Positions 23,027 through 32,941 of a stretch of DNA of 64,000 nucleotides are shown one piece after another. The translations under genes and the position numbers were made by a program. This DNA is from Omphalotus guepiniiformis (lineage: Eukaryota > Basidiomycota > Agaricomycetes > Agaricales > Omphalotaceae), in the NCBI GenBank assembly GCA_028554645.1, contig JAQOOI010000018.1, positions 248,001 to 312,000 of the forward strand, in the 5' to 3' direction. How positions within the stretch are numbered: position 1 is the first letter of the stretch; the number at the start of each line of letters is the position of its first letter. The notes under the pieces were generated by a model. It saw nothing but the letters and a program-made list of their open reading frames with translations. It was not told the DNA's origin and did not search any database.

Positions 23027-24417
23027 GATAATAGCAGCGAAATGAGCACTCTAAGACGTAGGAACTCGTCTTAACTCAAAGGTTGCCTTGTAAAAGTGAG
23101 TGTAGTCTGGTGTTGGCAAAGATTCTGCATGCAGAAAACTAACTAAAGTTGAGCTAGACTGTTGGAAAGACTAACTGAGCTGAAAGATCACCGTCTAGAC
23201 CCTTCGACGAGTACCAGAAACAGCAAAACAGACAGACACAGACAGACAGACACAAACAGACAGACACAGACAGACAGACAGACAGACAGTTCAAACACAA
23301 CAGATGTTCAGATATTTAGCACTCTATCAAAGCACTGCAATTCCTAATAGTCTGCCTCTACCAGCTCAAAGAACCGGGGCCTGACGTTCACAATCAAGAG
23401 GCCTTCTGTGATTTAACACTCTAGAAGATATGTAAAGTTCTCCAATTTGGCGGGCAGTCGTAACCTGGGGCGCTCAACCCTATACATGACAGTATAGAAA
23501 CAATATGACTGAGTTGGGTAAGTAGGCACGTCTAGAGGGTAATTATGTGCAGTTCTTGGGTATATATGTATAAGTATTATGTTTTAGTGATGTTTTTGAT
23601 ACATCTAGACCCTTCTTGTCATGCGCTCGAGCCATCCTAAACGAGCTACTCCTATGCATTTTGTCATTATTCATCTTCGTAACTGTTTTACAGTGTACTT
23701 ATAGAGGTGCCAAGGGCAGTTTCTAGTCATTTATCCCGTCGGGCTTCCGTATTTCCTCCTATTTCGACATCTAGACCCCATAGCACCTTGTAGATATGCA
23801 AGTATCCAGCGCTCGAAGGCCAATTCTGTCATTACTTTACTAACAAGTTATTACACAGTCATCGAGACTGATCATTTTCATAGCTTTGACCATCTGGTAT
23901 CTCGGAACGGGCATCGTCAATCATATATTTCCGATCATAAAGTGTTATCTCCAGTATATCATTAATCTGCAGGTTCTAGGAGGTCGACTAAGTTCAAATA
24001 AACCAATTTGATGGCTCGGCGATACCTCTAGCTTTGTCCTTTCGACATTATTCAGGCTCATGAGGCTATTACGCCCATGTGTGTGTAGTTTCTTCCTTCC
24101 TAAGTCCCGTGGATTACACAGATACTTGAATAGCGACTTCCAGACGAAGGGCTCTTTGCCAGGCAGGGTGGATCTGACCATACTGTACAGTCCCGCAGCA
24201 GGTAGTTACTTTGTCGAAGGTCTAGAGGCATATCAGCCATAAGGTCTTAATGCATACTCGTACATTGTAGTCCTTTCACTTTGAGCCTTTAACTATTCTT
24301 GTTCTATGTTTTGGCTAGCACTATGGGACATAGTCTACCCCTTTATTCCCATCATATTCACAGTATAAATTGTTTAATTTCAGGTATTTCAGGTGTGTAT
24401 GCGTTTTCAGTGCAACA
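23027..24417 (-). repeat. 5' LTR of gypsy A, about 1.39 kb
   Basis: On the minus strand it starts TGTTGCACTGAAAACGC and ends ..CGCTGCTATTATC just before the PBS. The copy at 60261-61753 matches along its whole length by eye. The copy at 60.7 kb has about 105 bp extra after CATGACAGTATA (60732), which is missing here at 23490. A (CAGA)n tract lies at 23228-23289. The small ORFs inside, such as 23945-24181, occur in all copies but have no recognisable domain. Confidence 0.75.
23228..23289 (+). repeat. (CAGA)n microsatellite in LTR
   Basis: CAGACAGACACAGACAG-type repeat within the LTR. The same tract in the other LTR copy (60459-60524) differs slightly in length and in CACAGA interruptions. Confidence 0.85.
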
Positions 24418-24502
24418 ATGCCAGACTACACTCACTTTTACAAGGCAACCTTTGAGTTTAGACGAGTTTTTACATCTTAGAGTGCTCATTTTCCTGCTAT
24501 TA
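24418..24502 (+). repeat. Inverted copy of the LTR 3' terminus, abutting the LTR start
   Basis: The reverse complement of this stretch matches 23029-23112 (TAATAGCAG..AATGAGCACTCTAAG..GTGAGTGTAGTCTGG), about 92% by eye. It sits directly next to the other end of the same LTR, so the 1.4-kb block is bounded by inverted 85-bp sequences. It is likely a piece of a second, oppositely oriented LTR copy. Confidence 0.75.
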
Positions 24503-24503
24503 C

Positions 24504-25440
24504 CATGTCCCAGCCTCACATCTCCAATGATGAAAGTGATCTATCACTGTGGTCTATCTAGCAAAAATGTGTTTCTAATTACTCTGTAATGATTATATCA
24601 CTCACTAGCTAAATAGCCCCAGGTACCATAGAGGAATACATCTAAGATGTATTTGTTTGAACTCATATTAATTTTCTTTCAATGCTGATAGGTGCTTGGA
24701 TATGTCAGGGTGGGAATAGTGCCTCAAAGAGCCAGAATACCAGAAGAAGTGCTTGACAGAATAGCACCTGTAACAACAAGACTTCAAAATCTAGCATGTA
24801 GCTAACTCTTTCTATATGGTCTCTCTTATATATAGTCTCAAATGTGTATTACAGTGAAACTTGATCTGTACACTACTCTATTGCTTCATGAATCTGGCAG
24901 CACTTGGGTAAGCATTGCAGATGCAATAGGAGTAACCAGACCTACACTTTATTGTCATCTTCAAAGAGAGGATATCTTAGAGGAAGGTAAGCCTGTGTAA
25001 AACATATATGCCATTTGATTACTTATAATGTCTAGATCCACCCAAAACATCTGTGTGGAGTGTTGCTGGATAGATGTCCACAAAGATAGCCTTGAAGTCT
25101 TTCACCAAGTATTCTTTTATATGTAATGTCAGCTGATTTTTTATATGGAGAATGACATTGTATTTGCCTGTATCTTGTCTTCCATCACTGCACTCTTGCC
25201 TCATGGAATTTGCATAAATTACGGACTGAAAAAAACCAACTTAGCAAGGCTGAAGCCATAAACAGGGGGTATTAAGATGCTGATTCAGGTGATAGCTTGG
25301 AAATTGCTTCAGATCCAGAATATGGTAAAGACGACACAGGTATACAACCACCAGTTGATAAGCTGGCAGAGGATCCAGTAGCTCCCACATTTTCAGGAAA
25401 TATACTAAAGAAGCAGGAGCGCCTATCTGGGGTATTTGTC
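24504..25440 (+). pseudogene. Exon-like fragments with a helix-turn-helix segment
   Basis: Pieces that look coding are separated by intron-like sequence. ATG at 24507 gives SQPHISNDESDLSLWSI. About 24692-24800 gives LGYVRVGIVPQRARIPEEVL. About 24855-24986 gives KLDLYTTLLLHESGSTWVSI followed by ADAIGVTRPTLYCHLQRED, a helix-turn-helix-like pattern, and then a GTAAGC donor. About 25270-25435 gives an acidic segment (DSGDSLEIASDPEYGKDDTG) and IQPPVDKLAEDPVAP. It could be the N-terminal part of a transposase. I do not recognise the family, and exon joins are not certain. Confidence 0.35.
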
Positions 25441-25827
25441 CATGAGAATGAAGAGCTAAGATGAGATGCAGAGCTGCTGAAGAACAGTAACTGGTATTAA
25501 CATATGTTGCCAGGCAGTTTTTCTTATGGGATTAAGACAAGTGTAGTTAAGTTAATTGTAAATACATTGTGCTTGCAATGGTAGATATGTATATACTGTA
25601 TCGACATGTATGGAGGCAACCGACGCTTTGACCGTCACAGCGGAACAATAGCGACAGACCCAGTTTTGACCATGACATGACACAAAGGTGGCAACCATTG
25701 GATTTAGGCTCTTGTTGTCCATTGTCTGTTTAGAATAGTAATTGAGTGTGCCACAAATCTACTATTTTATTCGTGAATACTCTATGCCAGTTGGATACCA
25801 TCTACAAACTTGAACTTTGAAGTCACC

Positions 25828-28351
25828 ATGGAGTCTTTGGGCCAGAAAGGAAAATCTACAGGCCCCCCGCAACACTTGATTGAGCAGATTGAGCTCCTTC
25901 AAATCTATCTCAAACATCTCCCTGAACATCTACCCTTAGATCCTCCTGCATCTGAATCCTCCTATCATTTTGCATTGTCTCCCGAGGACGTTGAAGAGAG
26001 AGGGATGTTCAGTGCTGTGTCTCAATGTCTCGAGATCTGTCTTGGTCAGCAAAGAGATGAGGTGATCCATTTCAAAGAAAGAGGAGTGCGACTAGAGGCA
26101 TTGGTGAAGATGTTGAAAATTGCAGTGAAGAACATGTCGGGCAATGACAGAGAGGCATTTGAGGATGCCTGGCTCAACAGATTGATTCAATCAGCCAAGG
26201 ATAGTGGGGCGAGGATATCAAAACGGAAGAAGCCCGGGCCTGATACAACTCACCACAGTGAGCCTCCTGCTGCAAAAAGGACGAGAATACTATCGAGACC
26301 TGTGATCACCATTGAAGACAGTGACGACGAGTCTCAGACTCACCAAAATTCCTCTAAATCACCTTCTTGTTTGACTTCAACTTCTGAATCGAGTCAGTCA
26401 AGCTCTCCTGTCCAAATGTCTCCGACATCTGCCCAGCCGATAAAACTGTTTCCGATGTTTCAAGTTCCAAAACTGACACAAGCGAAGCTGTCATTCACCA
26501 AAGATACACGGACTGAGGAAGAGAAGCAGATAGCACATCGGGAAAGAATGCGGAAAGCGGATAAGGAGCAGGCAAAGGTTGTGGCCAAGGCTGCATTAGA
26601 GACAGAGGTGAAGAAGGCCCATGAACGAGAATTGGCTCGAGCTCGTCAACAGCGCCATCGTGCACGAATGAAAGCTGAAAAAGAAGCTGAGTGTTCTGAG
26701 GAGGAGAGTGAGGCTAGTACAGCATCAACCCACCTGCCCAACTCTGTCAGTGTCTTATCACAGCGAGACATTGCCACAGCTTCACGCGCAGGCCATGAGG
26801 ATTGGCGCAAGATGAGGAATGGCACTCAGGGTGGTGCTGTCCATGACCGTCCTTCACGAACAAACTGGTGGCATCCTTTTCTCTGGCCAGCAATTGATGA
26901 TGCAATGAGGAGAGCTCATTGGAGTGCAAACAATGCTGTGAATATCTTGCATAGGGACCATCCAGAGCTCTATAAACATCTCCACCAGGGAACGATTCAT
27001 AAGTGGAAGAAGAAGGACTTGAATGAATGGACAGAGAAAACACTTCTTTCTGCTACCCAACAGTTCCAAAACCTATCATCCAACAGGTGATCGACAGGTT
27101 GATATTGTAGCCAACACTGCAAACAATTCAACGTAAATCCCGTGGGAAAATGCTAAAGATGTCGTAAAACAACATGAAAAAGTTTAATTTTTCATGTTAT
27201 TTCACCATATTTTTAACATTTTCCCATGGAATTTATGATGAATTGCTTGCAGTGCAAAGATGAGAAGCGAGCATTTACACTTCTTGTTGCTAGTACTGCT
27301 GCTGGTGACTTCCTTCCTCTTCAATGTGTATGTCCTGGCAAAACACGCAACTCCTTACCGAAACACACTGCACCTGGGATGAATGAAGCACTTGACCATG
27401 GCTTTCACTTCACAGTTGCAGCAAGTGAGAGTAGCCCTTGCAGCCACTTCAGCACACTGAAGACGATGAAAGAATGGATCCAGGAGATCCTGATGCCTTA
27501 CATCAAGAGTATAATTGAGGCAGATCCAGACCTCGACAATGATCAGAAAGCCATTCTCTACATTGATGTGTACCCTGTTCACACCAGCGAACCTTTCCGT
27601 GCATTCATATTCACTGAATATCCTACTCTCATCATCATATTTGTACCTGCCAACTGTACTGGCAAGTTTCAGCCTGCAGATGTTGGTATTCAACGCCCAC
27701 TCAAGCATCGAATCAAGGGTAGTCTTTTCAATTGGATGACCAGTGAGCATCGCAAACAGCTTGCCGCAGGTTCCAAACCTGAGGAAATTCAAATCACTAC
27801 ATCTTTGCCTAAGCTGCGGGATGCTTCTGTGAAACCACTTGTCGAAGCATACAGTTTTATGAAAGGCCCAGAAGGACGAGATTTAATCAACAAGGTTTAT
27901 ACAGTTCTTTCACTTCTGGAAGCTGACATCTGACTTCATACTTGCTCAGGCATGGGCAAAGTCAACGGCAAAGAATTACAACCTTTCAGCAGATTGTCTC
28001 ACAAGTAAGCAGTCCCACTTGGCTCTCAATGCTTATTTAAAAGAGGATCCCACCCTTCGAGATGAGATTGATGCTAGGTGTGGTAAGGTGTTTGGAGTTT
28101 CTGATGATTCTGTGTTGGTGGAGTCAAACACAGACAGGAATGAAGAGATTTATGATGATGTTGATGTCTCATTCAATGAGGTAGTTGCAGAAACATTCAA
28201 CGAGCGCTCTGCAGAGCAATCTACTGCAGCTGTGTCTGAAAATGGACTTGTTAGTGCAGCAGAGGGCGAAGATGTTTGGGCATATGATGATAATGGTAAT
28301 TTATGGTCAGATACTGGTTCATTGCCTGTAACATCCATGAAGACCACTTAG
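25828..28351 (+). pseudogene. DDE_1-type (pogo-like) transposase, broken
   Basis: ATG at 25828 has good context (TCACCATGG). Codons to 27090 encode an N-terminal segment, a Ser-rich and a Lys/Glu-rich coiled region, and a helix-turn-helix-like part (MRRAHWSANNAVNILHRDHP). Here a stretch of the protein is missing, and in a different frame VDIVA resumes at about 27092-27114. The MITE interrupts next. Then KDEKRAFTLLVASTAAGD follows to ILYIDVYPVHTS (catalytic Asp) and CTGKFQPADVGIQRPLKHRI (third acidic residue, Asp). A likely 55-bp intron (27895-27949, GTTTAT..GCTCAG) joins INK to AWAKSTAKNYNLSADCLTSK. The C-terminus ends at 28351. The missing part includes the first catalytic Asp of this family (established for DDE transposases). 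Widespread family in Agaricomycetes, from recognition only. Confidence 0.8.
27115..27254. mobile_element. Palindromic 140-bp MITE with CACTGC termini and 3-bp target duplication
   Basis: Inverted arms of about 67 bp meet in a loop of about 6 bp (GTTTAA). The ends are CACTGC and GCAGTG. CAA flanks both sides (27112-27114 and 27255-27257). Removing the element and one CAA joins GTA GCC AAA GAT GAG as an open frame (VAKDEKR). CACT(A/G) ends with a 3-bp duplication are typical of CACTA/EnSpm elements, so I assign it there provisionally. Confidence 0.8.
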
Positions 28352-28769
28352 TTTACAATCTCCATTCACTGCATTCAGTTTTAACTTTCAATGTCCTTTT
28401 GAAGGAGGGCAATTTGTGAGCCCTTCAGAAAAAGGGCGTGAGATAGAGTAACACAAAATAGAAAGGAAGTTCACATGATCATTACACAGTGTCATGGTCC
28501 TACAATAGCAACTGGCCCAGAAATCACTGTGACATCACGGTATTTTGGCAACGCAACAAGGTCGTCATGACCATGACCGTTGCCTCCATACATGTCGGTA
28601 CAGTACCTACTAGCTTGTAGTGATCCAATAACATGTAGAACTTTGTTGAACTTTGCTTGTTGGTGGTGGCTGTGCTCACTAAACCTTTTGATCTGCTTCT
28701 TTCATCTGGTCAAATAACAGTAAGTCAAATCTTGAGGCCTGGCATGATCTGGGCTTAGAGAGTGGATGT

Positions 28770-29540
28770 ACAGCAAAATATCCATCACATCAATGCTCTA
28801 TGTGGTAGGAGGAATTGTGGTAGCAGGGAGAGAGGAGTATCACAGGTCAGTCAGATTCTCCTGCTTCAGGGTCATTGAGGGCTCAAAATGTTTTGTTTTG
28901 ATTGTTTTGAATGTAGATTTATGGGTATATCATCAGAATATCTATCACTTCAACACTGCTTCTTATAGGAGGGCTTGCGGTGGAAGGGGAAGGATGCATC
29001 ACAGGTAGGTCAGATTCTTGTGCTCCAGGGTCATTGAGAGCTCAAAAAGTTTTGTTTCTGATGCAGAATGAAGGGCAAATCCAGAACATCCATCACTTCA
29101 ATGCTGCTTGCTGTAGGGGAGGTTGTAGTAGGAAGAGGCAGGTGTATCACAGGTACTTCAGATTCTTGTGCTTCAGGGTCATTGAGGGCCCAAGAAGTTT
29201 TGTTTCTGATGTAGAATGAAGGGCAAATCATTGGAACATCCATTGCTTCAATGCTGCTTGCTGTAGAAGAGCTTCAGAGTCATTGAGGGCTCAAATTTTT
29301 TGTTTCTAATGCAGAATGAAGGGCAAATCATTGGATCACCCATCACTTCAATGCTGTTCAGTGTAGAAGAAGTTGTAGTAGGAGGGGGCAGGTGTATCAC
29401 ATATACATCAGTTTCTTCAGGATCATTCAGGGCTCAAAAAGTTTCATTTCTCATTTATATTCATGGGTATATCATCAGAATATCCATCACTTCAACACTG
29501 CTTTTTGTAGGAGGAGTTTTAGGAGGAGTTGTAGTACCAG
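28770..29540 (+). repeat. Degenerate tandem repeat, about 110-190 bp unit, six copies
   Basis: Six imperfect units each contain ATCCATCACTTCAATGCTG, a GGAGG..GTAG block, GTGTATCACAGGT, TTCTTGTGCTTCAGGGTC and TTTTGTTTCTGATGCAGAAT. ORFs through it come from the repeat. It ends in a GATA tract at 29551-29590. Confidence 0.75.
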
Positions 29541-29550
29541 GGGAAGTTAT

Positions 29551-29590
29551 AAATAGATAGATAGATAGAAGTCCTAGATAGATAGATATT
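29551..29590 (+). repeat. (GATA)n tract
   Basis: ATAGATAGATAGATAGA and TAGATAGATAGAT separated by GTCCTAG, at the end of the 28.8-29.5 kb tandem repeat. Confidence 0.85.
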
Positions 29591-30314
29591 ATACAGATCC
29601 ATGATGTGGGCCAGACCTCTAGGGTGCAGACATGATGTCATTAATAGTGCAATGCTTAAGCAGTGTACATTTAATGACCTCATAGCAATGTCATGTAAGC
29701 TGAAGAAAAGGCTTTATATTGCAGACTGCCCACAAGATTGATTTTGATAATCTACCATCATGTCCTCTACCTTTCTGCCAAAGGATAGAACAGACTGGCT
29801 CACCCCATTGCAAATATTGGATAGTTCTGTTTCTAATGGTAGAAGAGTAAAGTTTGATGATTCTTGTGACTCCTACCTTCCTATATTCTTTGAAGTTCCT
29901 ACCCATCCACTTGTTCCATCTGAGCTTGTGGATCATCTTGGCCATATTCTGGTCATGCCTATTGACACTAGTAATGTTGTTTATACTTCTTTTCTATATG
30001 TATATGCAAAGGAGCAGCTCTCTGTTCCAAAGGACTCTAATGAAAGTATGAAAGATCTTGGTAGGTTTCTAGTTTTGCACACTCTATTATCATTGACTAA
30101 TAGGTCTTGGGGAGTTGAATGAAGGAGATATAGTATTTGCAAGAGATATTGCAAAAGGTTCTCAGGATGGTTCCCAGAATATCATTCAAGCATTTTGTGT
30201 CAATATGTAGGCTATTTGTGTTGGGAATCAAGAGCTCCATGTAAACAAGGCCAAATTAATGGCAGCAACTTGCTTATGGTCAAGTGACCACATAACAAAG
30301 TAGGGGTAATGTAT

Positions 30315-30388
30315 TGGCATGAGCTGGGATTGAACCAGCAACACCCAGCACACATACCTGGTGCTCTAACCAACTGAGCTATCATGCC
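30315..30388 (-). tRNA. tRNA-like sequence (pseudo-tRNA or SINE head)
   Basis: The minus strand folds into a 74-nt cloverleaf. The acceptor pairs GGCATGA with TCATGCC (7/7), the D-stem GCTC with GAGC, and the T-stem GCTGG with CCAGC around TTCAATC. A-box- and B-box-like elements are present (TAGCTCAGTTGGTTAGAGC and GGTTCAATCC). The anticodon stem has a G.G mismatch at 31:39. The loop TATGTGT lacks the conserved U33, so the anticodon (formally UGU) is doubtful. I call it tRNA-like, not a confident functional tRNA. Confidence 0.5.
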
Positions 30389-30429
30389 GTTGGTAGAGTA
30401 TGGAGGTTAGTCCATCTCGCTATGAGTGG

Positions 30430-30482
30430 TGTTAACACTCAATGGTGGAGTTAGCACCAGGTCTTCTATTGCTCATCCAACA
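30430..30482 (+). repeat. Short LTR-like remnant
   Basis: TGTTAACACTCAATGGTGG..GCTCATCCAACA, with TG..CA ends. Shared with 36515-36566 and, in part, inverted at about 37047-37095. Upstream TTAGTCCATC(T/C)(T/C)GCTATGAGT is shared with the 37-kb copy, so the full LTR was probably somewhat longer. Confidence 0.55.
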
Positions 30483-31799
30483 ATTTGTGTTCTGAACTTG
30501 CTTTAATCAATCTAATTAATTCCATAAAACTTCAGAGGATGGAGCAGAAGTCATTGCTTATCTTTGGGAGATAATTGCATTGCTACACAGACAGCATTTG
30601 AATCCTCTCCAAGAGCTATACCAATCCAGGGTGGCCATTGCTACTCTATTGGCATCAACACCCAGAAGCCTAGGGATTTGGCTGCACCTTCTGCATATGG
30701 CAAGAATCCCAATAATGACTACTATTGTGAATTGCAAAAGGATCTAGTACAGGTAAAAGATGATCTTTTAAATCTTCAATTTGTTGATTTAGAGTTTCAC
30801 AGGCTGGTACAGAGTTGGCTGTTAAGGCTATGAAATCCAGGGCTCCTGAGATGTATAAGATTTTGGAGGATACTGCAGAGCTTTTCAACACACCTCAAAT
30901 AGGCTGTGCAAACCAGGTTAACATAGCCAGACTAGTATTGTATATTGAGATTGAAAGTAGGTGCTTTTCTTCAGAGCTTTCAGACTCTTTAGTGAATACT
31001 TCATTAGCTGCAGAGTGATCAGATGGCTGAGTTTGGAGCAAAACATAGAGACAAGAAGGATTCTAAAGCTCCACTCACAGTGATGCTTTCATATCCTAGA
31101 CTACCTCAGATCAGGAGGAAGATTTCATCTTGTGGAGTATGGTTTAGTTGTAGTGGGATTTTCAGGATTAAGATTCCATGGAGGTACCCCTCCCATAGCT
31201 CCTTGGAGCATCCTGTCTGCAGAAGACATACCTGCTTCTGCCTATAGATTACACCATTACAGAAATAGTCCATCACTTCATTCTGAAGTGAATTTTGCAC
31301 AGGCCATGCATATTGATCCTGCCTCACGTTTCTCCCCAGACAACAAGTCCAATATGCATCTTTTGCAGAAAGAATCAGATGTAGAACATAGCATGCTGAA
31401 AACTGTATGGAAGACCTTTGAAAATGTATGGAGATTAACTTGCCAAGCTCCAGGTATAATATGTTAAAGTTGTTTGTTTATTCCCTTTGAAAGAATCATC
31501 TTGCTTTAACCATTCGTCAACTGGAAACTAGGCTTTACTCAAGACAACCAAGGGCAGTTGTATAATTGCTCCCCACAGATGTCAGGCATTGATATGGTTT
31601 GAAGTAAAATCCAGTTAATATCATAATTCTCTATATAGTAAGTATAACATACTATGATTATTTTTGATTCATGTAAAAGTGAACATCACTGTAGTATGTA
31701 CTCTACATAGACAGTTATTGTTCCCATGTACATAGATATACAATGGAGAAAACCCATGTAGGATACCTGAACTGGATGATTCATTTGCTGCCAAGGTCA

Positions 31800-32450
31800 G
31801 CTCCAACTAATTGATAAGTGGATCAACTTGCACTCTTGGTGGTGGATGGTAGGAGAGGTTTTGGGAGCACCCAGAATCACTATTCATTTGCAATTGTTTC
31901 TCATGTTGTGTTGGTTCATTTTCCATCTCCCTGTGTTCCTCCCCCAGATCTGCAGCACCTTCACAGCCCACAGGACCTGCAACCACACCCTGCACAGTCA
32001 GCTCATCTATCATGTTCTTACATGTACCAGTTGTCTGAAGTGTCTGCTGTACCAAATGTTCATCTATGCAATACAAACCCCCAGTCACTCCTATATCCTG
32101 TCCATCCACCTCTTCCTGTCTCTTGTCTGTGGTCAATTGTGCTACGGGAAGCACCATAATGGACAATCAGTCTAAGATTGGCATAGCCGTAACCAGAGCT
32201 GAGGTAGCTTGTTACATGCTTCCATCTTCTAAGCACTGATTCTTGCTTTGTCCGTCAGATCAGCAGTGCAGCATTCACAGTCCAGACATTTAGCCAAATC
32301 TTGATCTCTGGCTTCATTTAACCCTGCTGCTTCCTTCCTGGTGGAAATTGCAGTCCTGGGAACTGGGAAGGGCGATGAGCTGTGTGTGGTAGGGCCCATG
32401 TATTTTTTGGTGCAGTGGATAGTAGCTAAAGCAGTTGCCAAAGGCGAGAG
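31800..32450 (-). pseudogene. Unrecognised coding-like frames
   Basis: Minus-strand frames 32166-31807 (TTDKRQEEVDGQDIGVTGGL..CEGAADLGEEHREMENE) and 32441-32229 (ARDQDLAKCLDCECCTADLT) have a plausible amino-acid mix. ORFs on the other strand overlap and are equally long. No domain recognised, so this is a weak call. Confidence 0.2.
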
Positions 32451-32689
32451 GAGATGGGGGATGAAAAGAAAAAAGATGGAGCTGCAAAAGCAGGGGAAAG
32501 GTAGCAGCTAAAGGGTATTAATCAATTATTTCTTTATTTTTATTAATAGTATATAAGGACACTTATTTTAGGATATTATAGATTTTTCAAACAATCTCTC
32601 TTATTTTCTTTTTCTGTTTTTCATATTTCTCTAAGTTGCTTTAAGTATTGATGGTGAGATGAAGCCTCTGAGGTGATGGAGTGTCTGCT

Positions 32690-32941
32690 AGAACACTTAT
32701 ACCATGTATGTAGGGTCATTCTGGAGTGTTTAGAGCACACGCAGAGATGTGGACACTCATTTTCATGCCTCATGCATGGCCTGACCTGGTACAATTAATA
32801 GAGCTCAATTACAGTTCACTGAGATCACTCAAGCATTGTAATAGTAGCTTAATGCACAAGAATTGCTTTCCAAGTGTCCTGTTGTGATCAGTGTATCACT
32901 GGTGCATTGTCTTAGATTCTAACAGTGAGATATAATTGAAG
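32690..32941 (+). repeat. Rearranged copy of the 390-bp copia-type LTR
   Basis: Starts with the LTR part TTATACCATGTATGTAGGGTCA and ends GCATTGTCTTAGATTCTAACA. The middle (about 32785-32880, from AATAGAGCTCAATTACAG to GCTTTCCAAGTGTC) is in the opposite orientation to every other copy, so an internal inversion has occurred. Confidence 0.7.

Larger units (their letters stand above)
15860..24417 (-). mobile_element. Ty3/gypsy LTR retrotransposon A, decayed
   Basis: On the minus strand the order is LTR (24417-23027), primer binding site candidate (23026-23008), gag (about 22866-21109), linker (21122-20370), protease (about 20300-19886), RT (19435-18014), RNase H (18013-17585) and integrase (17206-15860). 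Protease before RT, RNase H and integrase is the Ty3/gypsy order. The frame shifts twice (21109/21122 and about 20240-20280) and carries eleven premature stops, ten TGA and one TAA, at 21895, 21847, 20370, 19898, 19886, 19445, 18014, 17585, 17504, 17276 and 17207 (lowest base of each codon). The 3' side is ambiguous because the LTR expected left of 15860 is replaced by another repeat. Confidence 0.9.
25596..28603 (+). mobile_element. DDE transposon with 25-bp TIRs, internally deleted
   Basis: The terminal inverted repeats are CTGTATCGACATGTATGG.. at 25596-25620 and its inverse at 28579-28603, with one mismatch in 25. Both are flanked by TA, as expected for Tc1/mariner/pogo-type insertion. A single plus-strand transposase gene fills the element. 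An internal deletion and a MITE insertion have inactivated it, so it could only move if a complete relative supplied transposase. Confidence 0.8.
29760..31470 (+). pseudogene. Unrecognised degenerate coding region
   Basis: Several plus-strand frames look like former coding sequence: 29760-30122 (PKDRTDWLTPLQILDSSVSN..THPLVPSELVDHLGHILVMP), about 30540-30700 (VIAYLWEIIALLHRQHLNPL..YQSRVAIATLLAS), 30815-31015 (KAMKSRAPEMYKILEDTAEL) and 31132-31467 (YGLVVVGFSGLRFHGGTPPI). They are in different frames with stops between, and the tRNA-like sequence and an LTR remnant lie in the middle (30315-30482). I do not recognise a domain. Retroelement debris or a dead host gene are both possible. Confidence 0.3.

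Noticed and set aside
23162..23347. Short ORF with Thr/Asp/Arg repeats
   Set aside because: It is the translation of the (CAGA)n microsatellite.
23945..24242. ORFs repeated at 61281-61578 with nearly identical translations
   Set aside because: They lie inside the LTR copies. Their similarity reflects DNA identity, and ORFs on both strands are equally conserved.
23029..24502. A 1.47-kb DNA transposon with 85-bp TIRs
   Set aside because: One side is directly followed by a PBS and gag, and the other copies (9372-9730, 60261-61753) end at 24417-equivalent and lack the right-hand inverted end. An LTR explains this better. I kept the inverted end as a finding.
31818..32175. Three overlapping ORFs over 110 codons on both strands
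   Set aside because: No recognisable domain, and the strands are mutually exclusive. At most one can be real. Listed only as a weak relic.
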